Assembly: GCA_016190995.1 (NCBI GenBank)
Contig: JACPPN010000396.1
Span: forward strand, 1-40,645
DNA from: Acidobacteriota bacterium
GTDB lineage: Bacteria; Acidobacteriota; Vicinamibacteria; Vicinamibacterales; JACPPN01
Length of the DNA: 40,645 nt
Direction of reading: 5' to 3'
Positions 1 to 10,842 of this stretch are shown here, piece after piece (position 1 is the first letter of the stretch; each line of letters begins with the position of its first letter). The notes beneath the pieces are model-generated. The model saw nothing but the letters and a program-made list of their open reading frames with translations. It was not told the origin of the DNA and did no database searches. Position numbers and translations under genes: made by a program.

Positions 1-201
1 AGGCTCATGACAGAAAACTTGCTTCATCTGTCACCGTTCCGGCCTTAGGAGATGTCTGGGGACTCGTCCGGGAATAGCCGTGCCATCTGGCCACCGAGGC
101 ATCCCGGTTGCACCCCACCGCGCAACGCACGCGCGGCGGAGGGCCCGCATTGCGGCGTGGCAACGACACTGCGACCCGGCGGGACAGCTCCTTGCCGCCC
201 G

Positions 202-1371
202 TCACGCTCGCGGCCGCGCGCCGGCCCGACTCAACGAGCGCAGTTTCTCGGCAACGCGCGGCAGGACATCCAGGACTCGGTCGATTTCCTCTCCGCTGTT
301 ACCGAGCCCGAGACTGAATCGAATCGAGTTCTGCGTCCGGTGCGCCGGCAGACCCATGGCGCGCAGCACGTGCGACGGCTCCAGCGTGCCCGATGAGCAC
401 GCCGACCCTGTCGACACCGCAATCCCCTCGAGGTCGAGCGCAATCAGCAGCGACTCCGCCTCGATGGCGTCGAAGCTGATGTTCGTGGTGTTCGGCACGC
501 GCGGCTCCCTCGCCCCGTTCACCACGGTTCCCTGCACCCGGTCGAGGACGCCCTCTTCGAGCCGGTCGCGCAGCGCCGCGACACGCTCCCCCTCCTGCGG
601 CATCTTGTCACGCGCGCGCCGGGCAGCCACTCCGAGCCCGACGATGCCCGGGACGTTCTCCGTGCCCGCTCGGCGGTTCCGCTCGTGACGGCCGCCGGTA
701 AGGATCGCGTTCATCCGCGTTCCGCGCCTGATCCACAGCACCCCCACGCCCTTTGGCGCGTTGAACTTGTGACCCGACAGCGACAACAAGTCCACCTCGA
801 GTGCGCGGATGTCGACGGCGATCTTTGCGACCGACTGCACGGCATCGGTGTGAAAAATGGCGCCGTGTTCGTGCGCAATTCTGGCGAGCTCCGCGACGGG
901 TTGAATGGTTCCGATTTCGTTGTTCGCGTGCATGACGGAGACGACCGCCACGTCGCTTCCAATCCGGCGCCGGAGCGCGTCTGGATCCACGAGACCGGTG
1001 GCGTCGACGGGCAGGATCGTGGTTTTCCAGCCACGCCGCGCGAGCGCCTTGAGGGTGTTGAGCACGGCTTCGTGCTCAATCGCGCTCGCGATGATGTGAC
1101 GCCTTCCGGTCGGCTCGACCGCCTCGGCGGCGCCCCGAATCGCAAAATTGTCCGCTTCGGTGCCGCCGCTCGTGAACACAACCTCGGACGGCTCGGCGCC
1201 GATCAGACCGGCAACCGCCGACCGCGCGTCGTCGAGCGCCGTCTTGGCGCGCTGGCCGAATTGATGGACGCTGGACGGGTTGCCGAAGTCATCCCGCAGC
1301 GTCGCCGCAACGGCGTCTGCTACGACCGGATCGACCGGCGTCGTGGCGTTGTGATCCAGATAGGTGCGCAC
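202..1371 (-). CDS. iscS: Cysteine desulfurase (IscS/NifS family)
   Basis: MRTYLDHNATTPVDP N-terminus, SGGTEADNFAI, PLP-lysine region SLSGHKFNAPKG, catalytic Cys loop STGSACSSGTLEPSHVL. Confidence 0.95.
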   Translation of the reverse strand: MRTYLDHNATTPVDPVVADAVAATLRDDFGNPSSVHQFGQRAKTALDDARSAVAGLIGAEPSEVVFTSGGTEADNFAIRGAAEAVEPTGRRHIIASAIEHEAVLNTLKALARRGWKTTILPVDATGLVDPDALRRRIGSDVAVVSVMHANNEIGTIQPVAELARIAHEHGAIFHTDAVQSVAKIAVDIRALEVDLLSLSGHKFNAPKGVGVLWIRRGTRMNAILTGGRHERNRRAGTENVPGIVGLGVAARRARDKMPQEGERVAALRDRLEEGVLDRVQGTVVNGAREPRVPNTTNISFDAIEAESLLIALDLEGIAVSTGSACSSGTLEPSHVLRAMGLPAHRTQNSIRFSLGLGNSGEEIDRVLDVLPRVAEKLRSLSRAGARPRA

Positions 1372-1484
1372 GATTGAACCCGTCTTCGCCTCCGGCGGCT
1401 GGCCGCCGACCTCGGCGGTGCAGATTCGGGGGAGGCCTCGCCTTGAATCATAACATTGCCCCTAACCCTCAGCAATAAAAGGAC

Positions 1485-1513
1485 TAGACAACCTTCGACG
1501 GGTTCCGTATACT
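1485..1513 (+). promoter_or_regulatory. Putative sigma70-type promoter upstream of bactofilin
   Basis: TAGACA (1485-1490), 17-nt spacer, TATACT (1508-1513). Confidence 0.5.
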
Positions 1514-1586
1514 AGCCCGATCTGCAACCGTTTTCCCCCAGGCTCAAGCAAGTCTCGCCCTTTCGCCGACAAGTTGGAGACCTGAC

Positions 1587-2096
1587 ATGTGGAAGAGGGA
1601 CGAAGGAGTGCGGCCGACAGGAGCCAGCGGCTCGCTGCCGGGAAGCACCTCGGTCGGCAGCGACATCACGGCCAGAGGCAATCACGAGCCAAGCCGTCAC
1701 CTGGAGAGAGACACTGTGAATATTGGCAAATCCGTTGTCATCAAGGGCGAGCTGAGCGGTAGCGAGGATCTCGTCATTGAAGGTCAGGTCGAAGGCAAGA
1801 TCGAGCTGCGGCAGAACGTGCTGACGATCGGCCCGAACGGCAAGATCAAGGCGCAGGTGTTCGCAAAGTCCATCATCGTGCTCGGCGAGGTCGTCGGAAA
1901 CATCACCGCAAGCGAAAAGGTGGACATCCGGGAGAACGGATCGGTCGAAGGCGATCTGGTTTCACCCCGCGTGGCCATTGCCGAAGGCGCACACTTCCGA
2001 GGTAGCATCGACATGCAGCGCTCTCCCGCGCGGCCCGGCGCGGAGACGAAGCCTGAAGGGAAGGCTGCGGCGGCGGCCTCGGCGCCGCGCGCGTAG
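1587..2096 (+). CDS. Bactofilin (polymer-forming cytoskeletal protein)
   Basis: NIGKSVVIKGELSGSEDLVIEGQVEGKIEL...LTIGPNGKIKAQVFAKSIIVLGEVVGNITASEKVDIRENGSVEGDLVSPRVAIAEGAHFRGSIDM beta-helical bactofilin pattern. Confidence 0.92.
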   Translation: MWKRDEGVRPTGASGSLPGSTSVGSDITARGNHEPSRHLERDTVNIGKSVVIKGELSGSEDLVIEGQVEGKIELRQNVLTIGPNGKIKAQVFAKSIIVLGEVVGNITASEKVDIRENGSVEGDLVSPRVAIAEGAHFRGSIDMQRSPARPGAETKPEGKAAAAASAPRA

Positions 2097-2140
2097 CGGG
2101 GATCGGTCACCCTGCAATTTCACGTCGCTGGAGTCATCGA

Positions 2141-2842
2141 GTGCCCGGCGAAAGCACCGTCCGAACAATCACGGGTCTGCTGCGAAAAGGCGTACGCCGT
2201 GAGGGTCTTCCGTTCGCGGCCGCGAGCGCACACGGGCGTGAGGCGGACGCGCCGTTTCACACCAAGGCCTTCCGCAAGTTCCTCTCGGCGGTGGCCGCCC
2301 GCGAATCTCCGGTCCTGGTCGACCTGGGTCCGGTGGTTGGGTCGAACGTCTCGTACATCGGCGAGCGTCTCGGTTGCAAGATCTTCGTCGAGGATTTGTA
2401 CGCGGATCTGGAAGGACACGTCCGGCAGGGCCGCGCTGCCGCCTTCGGGGAGTTTCTCAAAGGACGACTGACGCAGGCCGACGGCAGCGTCGACGGCATC
2501 CTCTGCTGGGACTTTTTCGACTATCTCGACCGGCAGGCGGCGGCGGCCCTGGCGCGGGAGTTGACGCGGCTGCTGGCGCCGGGCGGCGCGCTGCTCGGGT
2601 TCTTTGCGACCGTCGGGCAGCCGCGACCCTTCTATACGAAGTACGCCATCGTCAACGATCGGGAGATGCGGCCTCGGCCGTACGCGGCGACGCGCGGCCG
2701 GCAGCCGGTCTGGCTGAACCGCGACATCATCCGGATGTTCGATCGCCTGCTGGTATCCGACTCGTTCCTGCTGCAGGTGAGCATCCGCGAGATTCTATTC
2801 CGCAAGCCGTCGACGACGACGGCGGCTCGTCCCGGCGCGTGA
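2141..2842 (+). CDS. Class I SAM-dependent methyltransferase-like protein
   Basis: VLVDLGPVVGSNVSYIGERLGCKIFVEDL (motif I-like), DGILCWDFFDYLD, LLAPGGALLGFF; GTG start. Confidence 0.6.
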   Translation: MPGESTVRTITGLLRKGVRREGLPFAAASAHGREADAPFHTKAFRKFLSAVAARESPVLVDLGPVVGSNVSYIGERLGCKIFVEDLYADLEGHVRQGRAAAFGEFLKGRLTQADGSVDGILCWDFFDYLDRQAAAALARELTRLLAPGGALLGFFATVGQPRPFYTKYAIVNDREMRPRPYAATRGRQPVWLNRDIIRMFDRLLVSDSFLLQVSIREILFRKPSTTTAARPGA

Positions 2843-2943
2843 GCGACCAGGCGCGCGCGCGTAGAGTGCTGCTCTCACACTTGCCCTCCATCACGTGAGC
2901 CCGGGTCTTCGATCGTGGTGGCGCCTCAGCGCGGGGGTGCTGA

Positions 2944-3735
2944 ATGGCTCGAGCGGTCGTCGGACTCCTCACCGACTTCGGCACACGCGATCACTACGTG
3001 GGCACGATCAAGGCGGTGATTGTGGGGATCTGCCCCGACGTCACGTTGATTGACATCACCCACGACATTCCGCCACACGACGTCCTGTCTGCTTCGCTCG
3101 AGCTCGCCGCCACCTACCGCTATTTTCCAGGCGGCAGCGTCTTTCTCGTCGTTGTCGATCCTGGCGTCGGGTCCGGGCGGCGGGCCATTGCGATGGAAGC
3201 GGGGGACTATCGGTACGTCGCGCCCGACAACGGCGTCTTGACGGCGGTCTGCCGGGAGGCACCGCCGAAGCGGGTGGTGGAATTGACGGAGCGGCGATAC
3301 GCCCGCCCGACGGTCAGTCGTACGTTCGAGGGACGCGACAGGTTTGCGCCGGCGGCCGCGTGGCTCGCGAAAGGTATTCAGCTCTCCGCGTTCGGCCGGA
3401 CGGTCGTCGATTATCAGCTCCTGGACCTGCCTGCACCGGACATCGGCGCGGACGCCATCGTGGGGACCGTCCTGCGCGTCGATCGGTTCGGCAATCTGGT
3501 CACGAACATCGATCGCAAGAGCTTCGAGCGGCTCGCGCAATCGGGCGGCATCCAGATTCGGGCCGGCGATCATCAGATCGCCCGTCTCGTGGCGACCTAC
3601 GCCGAAATGGCGGACGGAGAGGCGTGCGCGCTGTTCGGGAGCAGCGACCACCTCGAGATCGCGGTCAACTCCGCCAGCGCGGCGGAGCGCCTGGGGCTGG
3701 CGCGCGGCGCTCACGTCATCGTCACCCGCGCCTGA
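2944..3735 (+). CDS. SAM hydrolase / SAM hydroxide adenosyltransferase family (DUF62)
   Basis: VVGLLTDFGTRDHYVGTIKAVI, DITHDIPPHD, VVDPGVGSGRRAIA, APDNGVLT, VDRFGNLVTNI. Confidence 0.9.
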   Translation: MARAVVGLLTDFGTRDHYVGTIKAVIVGICPDVTLIDITHDIPPHDVLSASLELAATYRYFPGGSVFLVVVDPGVGSGRRAIAMEAGDYRYVAPDNGVLTAVCREAPPKRVVELTERRYARPTVSRTFEGRDRFAPAAAWLAKGIQLSAFGRTVVDYQLLDLPAPDIGADAIVGTVLRVDRFGNLVTNIDRKSFERLAQSGGIQIRAGDHQIARLVATYAEMADGEACALFGSSDHLEIAVNSASAAERLGLARGAHVIVTRA

Positions 3736-3900
3736 TCGCGTTCGCGTCGAGCGTGCGGCCGGACGCTCGTACACGCGCCCTCCGGCGCGCTGGCCCGTGC
3801 CAGATGCGTGTGCTAGCATTTGGTCCTTTGTTTCAGTGCCGTCGGACCTTTCCGACGCGCGTCACACCTTCGTACGGCCAGTCACGCGGACGGACCTGCC

Positions 3901-5121
3901 ATGATCGACTTCGAATTCACCGACGAACAACGCCTGCTCGAGCGGAGCGTGCGCGAGTGGGCGGCACGGGAGGTGGCGCCGCGCATTCACGATCTCGACC
4001 GCGAGCACCGGTTCGACTCGAGTGTGCTGCCGCAGATGGCCTCGCTCGGACTGCTCGGCATCTCGGTGCCGACCGAGTACGGCGGCGCCGGGATGGACTA
4101 CATCAGCCTCGGACTCGCGAGCGAGGAGCTCGAATACGTCGACACGTCGCTGCGCGTCATCATGTCGGTGCACGCCGGGCTCAACTGTCTATCGCTCGTC
4201 ACGTGGGGTAACGAGGACCAGAAGCGCCGGTATCTGGTGCCGCAGGCGCAAGGGGCGAAGATTGCCACCTACGGTCTGACGGAGCCAGCAGCCGGCAGCG
4301 ACGTGCGCGGGATTCAGACGGTCGCGATCAAGAAAGGGGACACCTACTACCTCACCGGCGAGAAGATGTGGATTTCGCTCGCCGACGTCGCGGACAACTT
4401 TCTGGTGTTCGCCTGGACGGATCTCGAGAAGAAAACAGAGCGGGACACGAGCGGACTGAGCGCCTTCATCGTCGAGCGCGCGTACCCCGGATTCTCGAGC
4501 GGCAGCCTGAAGGAGAAGTGGGGCATTCTCGCCGGCAACACGGGGTTCTTCAAGATGGACGACGTCCCGGTCCCCGAAGCGAACCTCCTGGGGCGACCGG
4601 GCGAGGGCTTCAAGATCGCGATGTTCGCGCTCGACCAGGGCCGTTTCACAGTGGCGGCCGGCGCGACCGGTCTCATCCGGGCCTGCCGCGACGCCAGCGT
4701 CAAGTACGCCAAGGAGCGCAAGACGTTCGGCGTCGAGATCGCGCAGCACCAGCTCGTGAAGGAAATGATCGCGCAGATGGAGTCCGACTATCACGCATCG
4801 CGCCTGCTGTGGCTCCGCGCCGGCTGGCTGAAGAATCAGGGGCGGCGAAACACGCGCGAGACGTCGCTGGCGAAATGGTTCGCGAGTGTGGCGTCCGAGC
4901 GCGCCGCCGGCGACGCCGTCCAGATCCATGGCGCCAACGGATATTCGGACGAGTATCCGGTCGGCCGCTACTATCGCAACTGCAAGGGCGCGGTCATCTA
5001 CGAGGGCACGCGTGAGATCCACAAGTTGATGCAGGCCGATTACGTCCTCGGCTCTCGCGTGGACCGGGCGCTCCGGTGCGAGCTCCCCGCGTACGAGCCC
5101 GGCGTGAAGAGCCAAGGGTGA
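3901..5121 (+). CDS. Acyl-CoA dehydrogenase
   Basis: [96 protein letters not shown] at 3901 favoured over ORF start 3820. Confidence 0.93.
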   Translation: MIDFEFTDEQRLLERSVREWAAREVAPRIHDLDREHRFDSSVLPQMASLGLLGISVPTEYGGAGMDYISLGLASEELEYVDTSLRVIMSVHAGLNCLSLVTWGNEDQKRRYLVPQAQGAKIATYGLTEPAAGSDVRGIQTVAIKKGDTYYLTGEKMWISLADVADNFLVFAWTDLEKKTERDTSGLSAFIVERAYPGFSSGSLKEKWGILAGNTGFFKMDDVPVPEANLLGRPGEGFKIAMFALDQGRFTVAAGATGLIRACRDASVKYAKERKTFGVEIAQHQLVKEMIAQMESDYHASRLLWLRAGWLKNQGRRNTRETSLAKWFASVASERAAGDAVQIHGANGYSDEYPVGRYYRNCKGAVIYEGTREIHKLMQADYVLGSRVDRALRCELPAYEPGVKSQG

Positions 5122-5132
5122 GGAGAACAGGC

Positions 5133-6119
5133 ATGGACGCGGATCTGTCGCTGGAATTCCTGCGGGTTGTCGAGCAAGCGGCGATTGCCGCCGCGCACAC
5201 GATGGGCCAGGGGGATCGACATCATTCCGATCAGGTGGCGGTCGAAGCCATGCGCCAGTGCCTCGATTCGGTGCCCATCGACGGAACGATCGTCATCGGC
5301 GAAGGCGAGCGGGACGAGGCCCCGATGCTGTACATCGGCGAAAAGGTCGGCCGGGCCACGAAGGGCCGAGGCGCGTCGGCCGATCCACAGATCGACATTG
5401 CGGTCGATCCGCTGGAAGGCACGAACCTCTGCGCCACCGGATCGCCGAACGCGATTGCCGTGCTCGCCGCATCCGACCGCGGTGGGCTGCTTCACGCGCC
5501 GGACATCTACATGGAGAAGCTCGTTGTCGGTCCCAGCTCGAGAGACGCCGTCAGTCTCGACGCGCCGGTCGCCGACAACCTCAAGGCGATCGCGCAGTGC
5601 CTGGATCGCAGCGTCGACGATCTCGTCGTCATCGTCCTGGATCGACCCCGGCACCAGCAGCTCATCGAGGACATCCGTGCGACGGGCGCCCGGATCCGGC
5701 TGATCCCGGACGGCGACTTGTCGGCGGGAATTTCGGCCGCCGTGGTCGGCACCGGTGTACACGCCGTGATGGGAACCGGGGGCGCGCCGGAGGGCGTCCT
5801 GACGGCCGCAGCGATGCGCTGCCTCAACGGGGAGATCTTCGCACGCCTGGTCGTCGACAAGCCGGAACACGAAGCGCGGTGTCGCGCGATGGGGATCACG
5901 GACATCAAGCGAGTCTACACGTCGGCGGATCTCGCGTCGGCCGAATCGATTATCTTCGCCGCGACCGGCGTCACCGACGGGACCCTGATGCGAGGTGTGC
6001 GATTCTTCGGCGACGGCACCCGCACCAGCTCGGTCATCATGCAGACCAACCCGCATCGCATCCGGTTCGTCGACAGCATCCACGTCAACGAGGATCGCGA
6101 GGTCAAGATTCGATTCTGA
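5133..6119 (+). CDS. glpX: Class II fructose-1,6-bisphosphatase
   Basis: [75 protein letters not shown]. Confidence 0.95.
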   Translation: MDADLSLEFLRVVEQAAIAAAHTMGQGDRHHSDQVAVEAMRQCLDSVPIDGTIVIGEGERDEAPMLYIGEKVGRATKGRGASADPQIDIAVDPLEGTNLCATGSPNAIAVLAASDRGGLLHAPDIYMEKLVVGPSSRDAVSLDAPVADNLKAIAQCLDRSVDDLVVIVLDRPRHQQLIEDIRATGARIRLIPDGDLSAGISAAVVGTGVHAVMGTGGAPEGVLTAAAMRCLNGEIFARLVVDKPEHEARCRAMGITDIKRVYTSADLASAESIIFAATGVTDGTLMRGVRFFGDGTRTSSVIMQTNPHRIRFVDSIHVNEDREVKIRF

Positions 6120-6162
6120 TCGACTCGAATCCGCCTCGCGCCACGCCTGACGGTCTCACGTC

Positions 6163-7395
6163 GTGGTCTCGATGAACGACCCGGTCCCCAGCTGGCGGAG
6201 CAACCAGTTTGCCGTCACCGCGGCCAGCTTCCTCGGCTTCATGAGCTTTACGCTCGTGATGCCGTTCCTCCCTCTGTACTTCCGTGAGCTTGGCGTCACC
6301 GACGTTGGCGAGATCGCCCGGTGGTCGGGCCTCAGTCTGGGGGTGACGCCGGCCATCTCCGCGCTCCTCGCGCCCGTCTGGGGGCGGCTCGGCGATCGCT
6401 TCGGTCTGAAGATCATGGTCGAGCGATCGCTCTTGAGTTTTGTTCTCGTGATGGCAGCGACTGGGTTCGTCACCGAGGCCTGGCATGTCCTGGCCCTTCG
6501 CGCCGTGCATGGCCTGTTCGCCGGATATGGCGCTCTCGCCCTCACGATGGCGGCCAAGTCGGCACCGAGGAATCGAGTCGCGTCCGCGATCGGGATCGTT
6601 CAAACTGCCCAGCGCCTTGGTCCCGCCATCGGTCCCGTGATCGGGGGCATCATTGCGGGGCTGGTCGGTCTACGACGCGCGTTCCTGGTCGCCGCAGCAT
6701 TCTACGGCGTCGCGTTCCTGCTGGTCGTGGTGATGTATCGCGAGTCGAAGAGCGACGCTCGCGTCCCGGCGCACGCCAGCGGCCGCGTCACGTTCCGCAA
6801 CATTCTCGCGTTCGAGAATTTCGTCCTGCTGCTAGCCCTCGTCTTCGGGATTCAGTTCATTGACCGATCGCTTGGTCCGATTCTGCCGCTTTTCGTCGCC
6901 CAGGTCGGCGCGTCCCTGGATCGGGTACCGCTCCTTTCGGGCATCGTGTTCTCCCTCGCGGCAGGATCAGCGGCCCTCGGCCACCATCTGGCCGGACGCC
7001 TGCTGCAGCGCCTGCCGGCGCGCACCGTCATCATGGGCGCCGCAATCACCGGTGCAGGCGCGGCCGCGGTGTTCGCGGGTGCGCCCAGCGTAGCCTGGCT
7101 GATGGCAGCCACTCCGCCTTTCGGCATCGCGATGGGCGTCGCCATGACCACCGCCTATACGGCGGCCAGCGTGGTCGTTCCCGCCAGCGCGCACGCAACG
7201 GCGTTCGGGATTCTCACGAGCGCTTCGATGGTCGGTCTCGCGCTCAGCCCGGTCATCAGCGGCTTCCTTGCCGCGAGCAGCATCCGGACCGTGTTCTTTT
7301 TGGACAGCCTCGGATTGCTCTTTCTCGCCGGGCTCGTGTCGCGGGTGATGGTGGGGCGCGCGGCCAAGACCGAGGCACCGGTCGTGCTCGAATGA
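6163..7395 (+). CDS. MFS transporter
   Basis: Twelve-TM-like hydrophobic profile, APVWGRLGDRFGLKIMVERS MFS motif A; ATG at 6172 is an alternative start. Confidence 0.85.
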   Translation: MVSMNDPVPSWRSNQFAVTAASFLGFMSFTLVMPFLPLYFRELGVTDVGEIARWSGLSLGVTPAISALLAPVWGRLGDRFGLKIMVERSLLSFVLVMAATGFVTEAWHVLALRAVHGLFAGYGALALTMAAKSAPRNRVASAIGIVQTAQRLGPAIGPVIGGIIAGLVGLRRAFLVAAAFYGVAFLLVVVMYRESKSDARVPAHASGRVTFRNILAFENFVLLLALVFGIQFIDRSLGPILPLFVAQVGASLDRVPLLSGIVFSLAAGSAALGHHLAGRLLQRLPARTVIMGAAITGAGAAAVFAGAPSVAWLMAATPPFGIAMGVAMTTAYTAASVVVPASAHATAFGILTSASMVGLALSPVISGFLAASSIRTVFFLDSLGLLFLAGLVSRVMVGRAAKTEAPVVLE

Positions 7396-7508
7396 GGACG
7401 TCTCACTCGTCAACCGTCAGTCTTTTGTGCTTCCGGCGTCGGAAGGGGCGCTTCGTCTTGTCCTCATGGACGCCGCCCCGCTGACGCGGCAGCGGCACGC
7501 GCGGACGC

Positions 7509-8771
7509 CTAGCCTTCGACTTCTTCCGGCGGGCCGGCAATTGTTTCCTCCACCATCGCAGACGCCGCACGGCCGCGCGGGAAACTGAGGCGCAAGAGCG
7601 GCGGCGTGATCATCGTTGTCACGAGGACCATGATGACTGACGCGGAGAAGACATCGCGGGAGATGATGCCGTTGTCGAGCCCGTAACCCGCCACAATCAG
7701 GCCGACCTCTCCACGCGAGATCATGCCCAACCCGACGCGTGTGGCCTCGCGGTTGTTGAACCCGGACAATCGCGCGAACAGCCCGCAGCCGAGCGCCTTC
7801 GTGACGACGGCGACGAGCACGAGGGTAACCGCGAAAAGGGCGTGCTCGCCGAGCTCCCGGCCGTTCGCCTCCAGCCCGATGCTGACAAAGAACACCGGCA
7901 CGAGCATCGAATACGTGAGCGGATGGATCCCCCGGTCGATTTCTTCCTTGTAAGGCGTTTGCGCGAAGAGCACGCCGGCGAGATATGATCCGGTAATCGC
8001 TGCGACCCCCCCCACGTACTCCGCGGCCCATGCGTACAGGAATGCCACGGCAAGGACAATGGCCAGGACGCCCTGGCTGACCTCGAGGTGTCGTGTCCGG
8101 CGGACGAGGGCCCCCAGGAACCTGCCTGCCCAGATCGCGACGATGAAGTACACAGCCATCCGGACGGCGATCCATGCAACTTGGCTGAGATCGCCCGTCG
8201 CGCGGGTGAGCGCGACGACGACCGACAGCAGAATGATCCCCATCACGTCATCGATCACCGCGGCGCCGAGAATCGTCGATCCTTCCTTGGATCTGAGGGC
8301 ACCGATCTCCAGCAGCGTCTGCGCCGAGATGCTGACGCTTGTCGCGGTCAGGATGGTGCCGATGAAGATACCTTGCCACAGCATCGGCAGCCCGAAGTAG
8401 CTGGCGGTCAGCGCGCCGAAAGTGAGGGGCAGCGCGACGCCTCCCGCGGCGGCCCAGAACGCGACCTTGCCAACGCGCCGCATCTCAGTGATGTCCGTTT
8501 CCATCCCGGCAATGAACATCAGCAGAATGACGCCGATGTGGGCGAGATCGCGCATCACGTTGAGCAGCGGCTCGCCCGCGCCGTGTGCGGTGGCGACGGG
8601 CTGGAAGACCGGCCATCCGAGAACGTCGAGGAGGGTCGGGCCCAGCAGAAGGCCCGCGAGGATCTCGCCGAAAACCGCGGGCTGGCCGATTCGATTCGCG
8701 CCGGCGCCTGCCAGCTTGGCCGCGGGAATGACGAGGCAGAGCAGGAAAAGAAGCTGCAGTGGATGGGTCAT
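7509..8771 (-). CDS. Cation:proton antiporter (CPA2/Kef-type)
   Basis: GQPAVFGEILAGLLLGPTLL, ILLMFIAGMETD, GAAVIDDVMGIILLSVVVAL, GMISRGEVGLIVAGYG; start MTHPLQLLFLL favoured over 8804. Confidence 0.9.
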   Translation of the reverse strand: MTHPLQLLFLLCLVIPAAKLAGAGANRIGQPAVFGEILAGLLLGPTLLDVLGWPVFQPVATAHGAGEPLLNVMRDLAHIGVILLMFIAGMETDITEMRRVGKVAFWAAAGGVALPLTFGALTASYFGLPMLWQGIFIGTILTATSVSISAQTLLEIGALRSKEGSTILGAAVIDDVMGIILLSVVVALTRATGDLSQVAWIAVRMAVYFIVAIWAGRFLGALVRRTRHLEVSQGVLAIVLAVAFLYAWAAEYVGGVAAITGSYLAGVLFAQTPYKEEIDRGIHPLTYSMLVPVFFVSIGLEANGRELGEHALFAVTLVLVAVVTKALGCGLFARLSGFNNREATRVGLGMISRGEVGLIVAGYGLDNGIISRDVFSASVIMVLVTTMITPPLLRLSFPRGRAASAMVEETIAGPPEEVEG

Positions 8772-8831
8772 AATGTCGACAGATCGCGCTCGCCGGACGT
8801 CCACGCGCCGGCCACTTGCCGGCTCATTGTT

Positions 8832-9464
8832 ATGGCGACACGCCTCTTGGTCAATCCTGACGCGCCGGAACAGCCGGCGCTCGAGCGCGCGGCTCGCGCG
8901 ATCGCGTCCGGAGCCGTCGTGGCATATCCCACTGATACACTCTATGGCCTGGCCGTGGATCCGCGATCAGCCGAGGCGATCCACCGCCTGTTTCGTCTGA
9001 AGGGACGTGATCCGAAGCTGCCGATTCCATTGATTGCCTCCGGCACCGAGCAAGTTGAAACGTTCGCGGGAACGCTCGGCCCCGTCGCCCGGGTGCTGGC
9101 GAGTCGATGCTGGCCCGGTCCGTTGACGCTCGTCGTCGCCGCGTCGCCGCGGATCATCCCCGAGATACAGGCCGGGACATGCACGGTCGCGATACGGGTG
9201 CCCGCGCACGCGGTCGCGCGGGGCCTCGCGAAGATGGTGGGACATCCGATCACGGCCACGAGCGCGAACCGGTCGGCCGAGCCGGCCGCAAGCTCGGCGG
9301 ACGAGGTCGACGAAACGTTGGGGAGCGCGGTCGATCTCATTCTCGATGCCGGCGCGACCCGTGGCGGTCTGCCCTCGACCATCGTCGACGTCACCGGCGA
9401 CGGCGCCCGTCTCGTTCGCGCCGGCGCGGTGCCCTGGGCGCGCGTGTTAGAATTCCTGCGTTAG
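8832..9464 (+). CDS. tsaC: L-threonylcarbamoyladenylate synthase (Sua5/YrdC/YwlC family)
   Basis: AIASGAVVAYPTDTLYGLAVDP, LFRLKGRDPKLPIPLI, RCWPGPLTLVV, TSANRSAEPAASS, GGLPSTIVDV. Confidence 0.93.
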   Translation: MATRLLVNPDAPEQPALERAARAIASGAVVAYPTDTLYGLAVDPRSAEAIHRLFRLKGRDPKLPIPLIASGTEQVETFAGTLGPVARVLASRCWPGPLTLVVAASPRIIPEIQAGTCTVAIRVPAHAVARGLAKMVGHPITATSANRSAEPAASSADEVDETLGSAVDLILDAGATRGGLPSTIVDVTGDGARLVRAGAVPWARVLEFLR

Positions 9465-9516
9465 ACTCGCCTTGCAGAACATTCCTCTCCGGCCGCTCGC
9501 TCGCTACTTCTAGACC

Positions 9517-10830
9517 ATGGCAGTTCGGACGTCGCGAGGCTACCAGCAAGAGAAGGATGAACGAGCGGCGCTTGTCGGCCTGATAGGCGGCGCCCGGTCG
9601 GGCGGCGTGCCCGAACACGCGCTGGACGAACTCGCGGGCCTGGCCACCGCGGCTGGTGCGCTCGTGGTCCTCCGGGTGCTTCAAGATCGAGCCAAACCGA
9701 ATCCCGCGACGTTTCTCGGCAAAGGAAAAGTCAGCGAGCTCGCGGCTGCCTGCAGCGACGCCGGTATCGATGTCGTCATCTTCGACAACGAGTTGACGCC
9801 GGCGCAGCGCCGCAATCTCGAAGAGGCGCTGGGGCGAAAGGTGCTCGATCGTACTCAGCTCATCCTCGACATCTTCGCGCAACGGGCGCGAACAGCCGAA
9901 GGGAAGCTGCAGGTCGAGCTGGCGCAACTCAAGTACCTCCTGCCACGGCTCGTCGGCCTGGGGCTCGAGCTGTCACGTCTGGGCGGAGGGATCGGAACAC
10001 GGGGGCCGGGCGAGACGAAGCTCGAGACAGACCGGCGCCGGATTCGCCAGCGCATCAGCACCCTGGCGCGCCAGATTGAGGCCGTCCGGCGGCGCCGCGC
10101 GCATCTGCGCGAGCGCCGAAAGAAGACGGCGCTGCCGGTCATTGCGCTGGTCGGCTACACGAACGCGGGCAAGACGACCGTCTTCAACCGTCTGACGCGC
10201 GAGCGGGCGGAGGCGTCCGACGCGCTGTTCGTGACGCTGGATCCGCTGCTGCGCAAGGTCCGTCTGCCGGACGCCCGCGAGATGCTCCTGTCAGACACCG
10301 TGGGTTTCATCGATCGCCTCCCGCATGCCCTCGTGGCCGCGTTTCATGCGACGCTCGAGGAAGTCGTCGAAGCGGATCTGCTGTTGCACGTCATTTCTGC
10401 CTCGAGCCCGGATCGGGAGGCTCAGGCGGCGGCCGTCCGGCGCGTGCTCGAGGAGGTCGGAGCACCGGGCGTACCGGTCATCGATGCATTCAACAAATGC
10501 GACGCGATCGAAGCTGCGGAGGCCCGACGTGTGCGCGCGCAGCATCCCGCGTCCGCCTGCATCTCCGCGCGCACCGGGGAAGGGGTCGAGGAGCTGCGAG
10601 AGATGATTGCGGATCGTCTCGCCCTCGACACGCGGCGTGTGACGTTTGAATTCGACGGTTCGAACGAGGCCGATCGCGCCCGGGTCGCCGCCCTGTATCG
10701 GCGCGCTCGCGTCGTCCGGCACCTGGCGGTGGACGGGCGCATCTCGATCGACGCCGACGTGCCGCGGCGGCTTCTCGATCGGCTCGAGTCCAGCACCCGG
10801 ACGCGGCAGCGCCCGCGCGTGATCGGTTGA
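9517..10830 (+). CDS. hflX: GTPase HflX
   Basis: ATFLGKGKVSELA, FDNELTPAQRRNLEEALGRKVLDRTQLILDIFAQRARTAEGKLQVELAQLKYLLPRL, GGGIGTRGPGETKLE, GYTNAGKTTVFN. Confidence 0.96.
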   Translation: MAVRTSRGYQQEKDERAALVGLIGGARSGGVPEHALDELAGLATAAGALVVLRVLQDRAKPNPATFLGKGKVSELAAACSDAGIDVVIFDNELTPAQRRNLEEALGRKVLDRTQLILDIFAQRARTAEGKLQVELAQLKYLLPRLVGLGLELSRLGGGIGTRGPGETKLETDRRRIRQRISTLARQIEAVRRRRAHLRERRKKTALPVIALVGYTNAGKTTVFNRLTRERAEASDALFVTLDPLLRKVRLPDAREMLLSDTVGFIDRLPHALVAAFHATLEEVVEADLLLHVISASSPDREAQAAAVRRVLEEVGAPGVPVIDAFNKCDAIEAAEARRVRAQHPASACISARTGEGVEELREMIADRLALDTRRVTFEFDGSNEADRARVAALYRRARVVRHLAVDGRISIDADVPRRLLDRLESSTRTRQRPRVIG

Positions 10831-10842
10831 GGCTCCTGAGGA

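Noticed and set aside
7430-7445. CTTCCG-GCGT-CGGAAG hairpin after the MFS gene as a terminator
   Set aside because: Short stem and no T-tract after it on either strand; too weak to annotate.
8088-8831. N-terminal extension of the TsaC/Sua5 ORF
   Set aside because: Antisense to the antiporter; protein homology begins at MATRLLVNPDAPEQ (8832).
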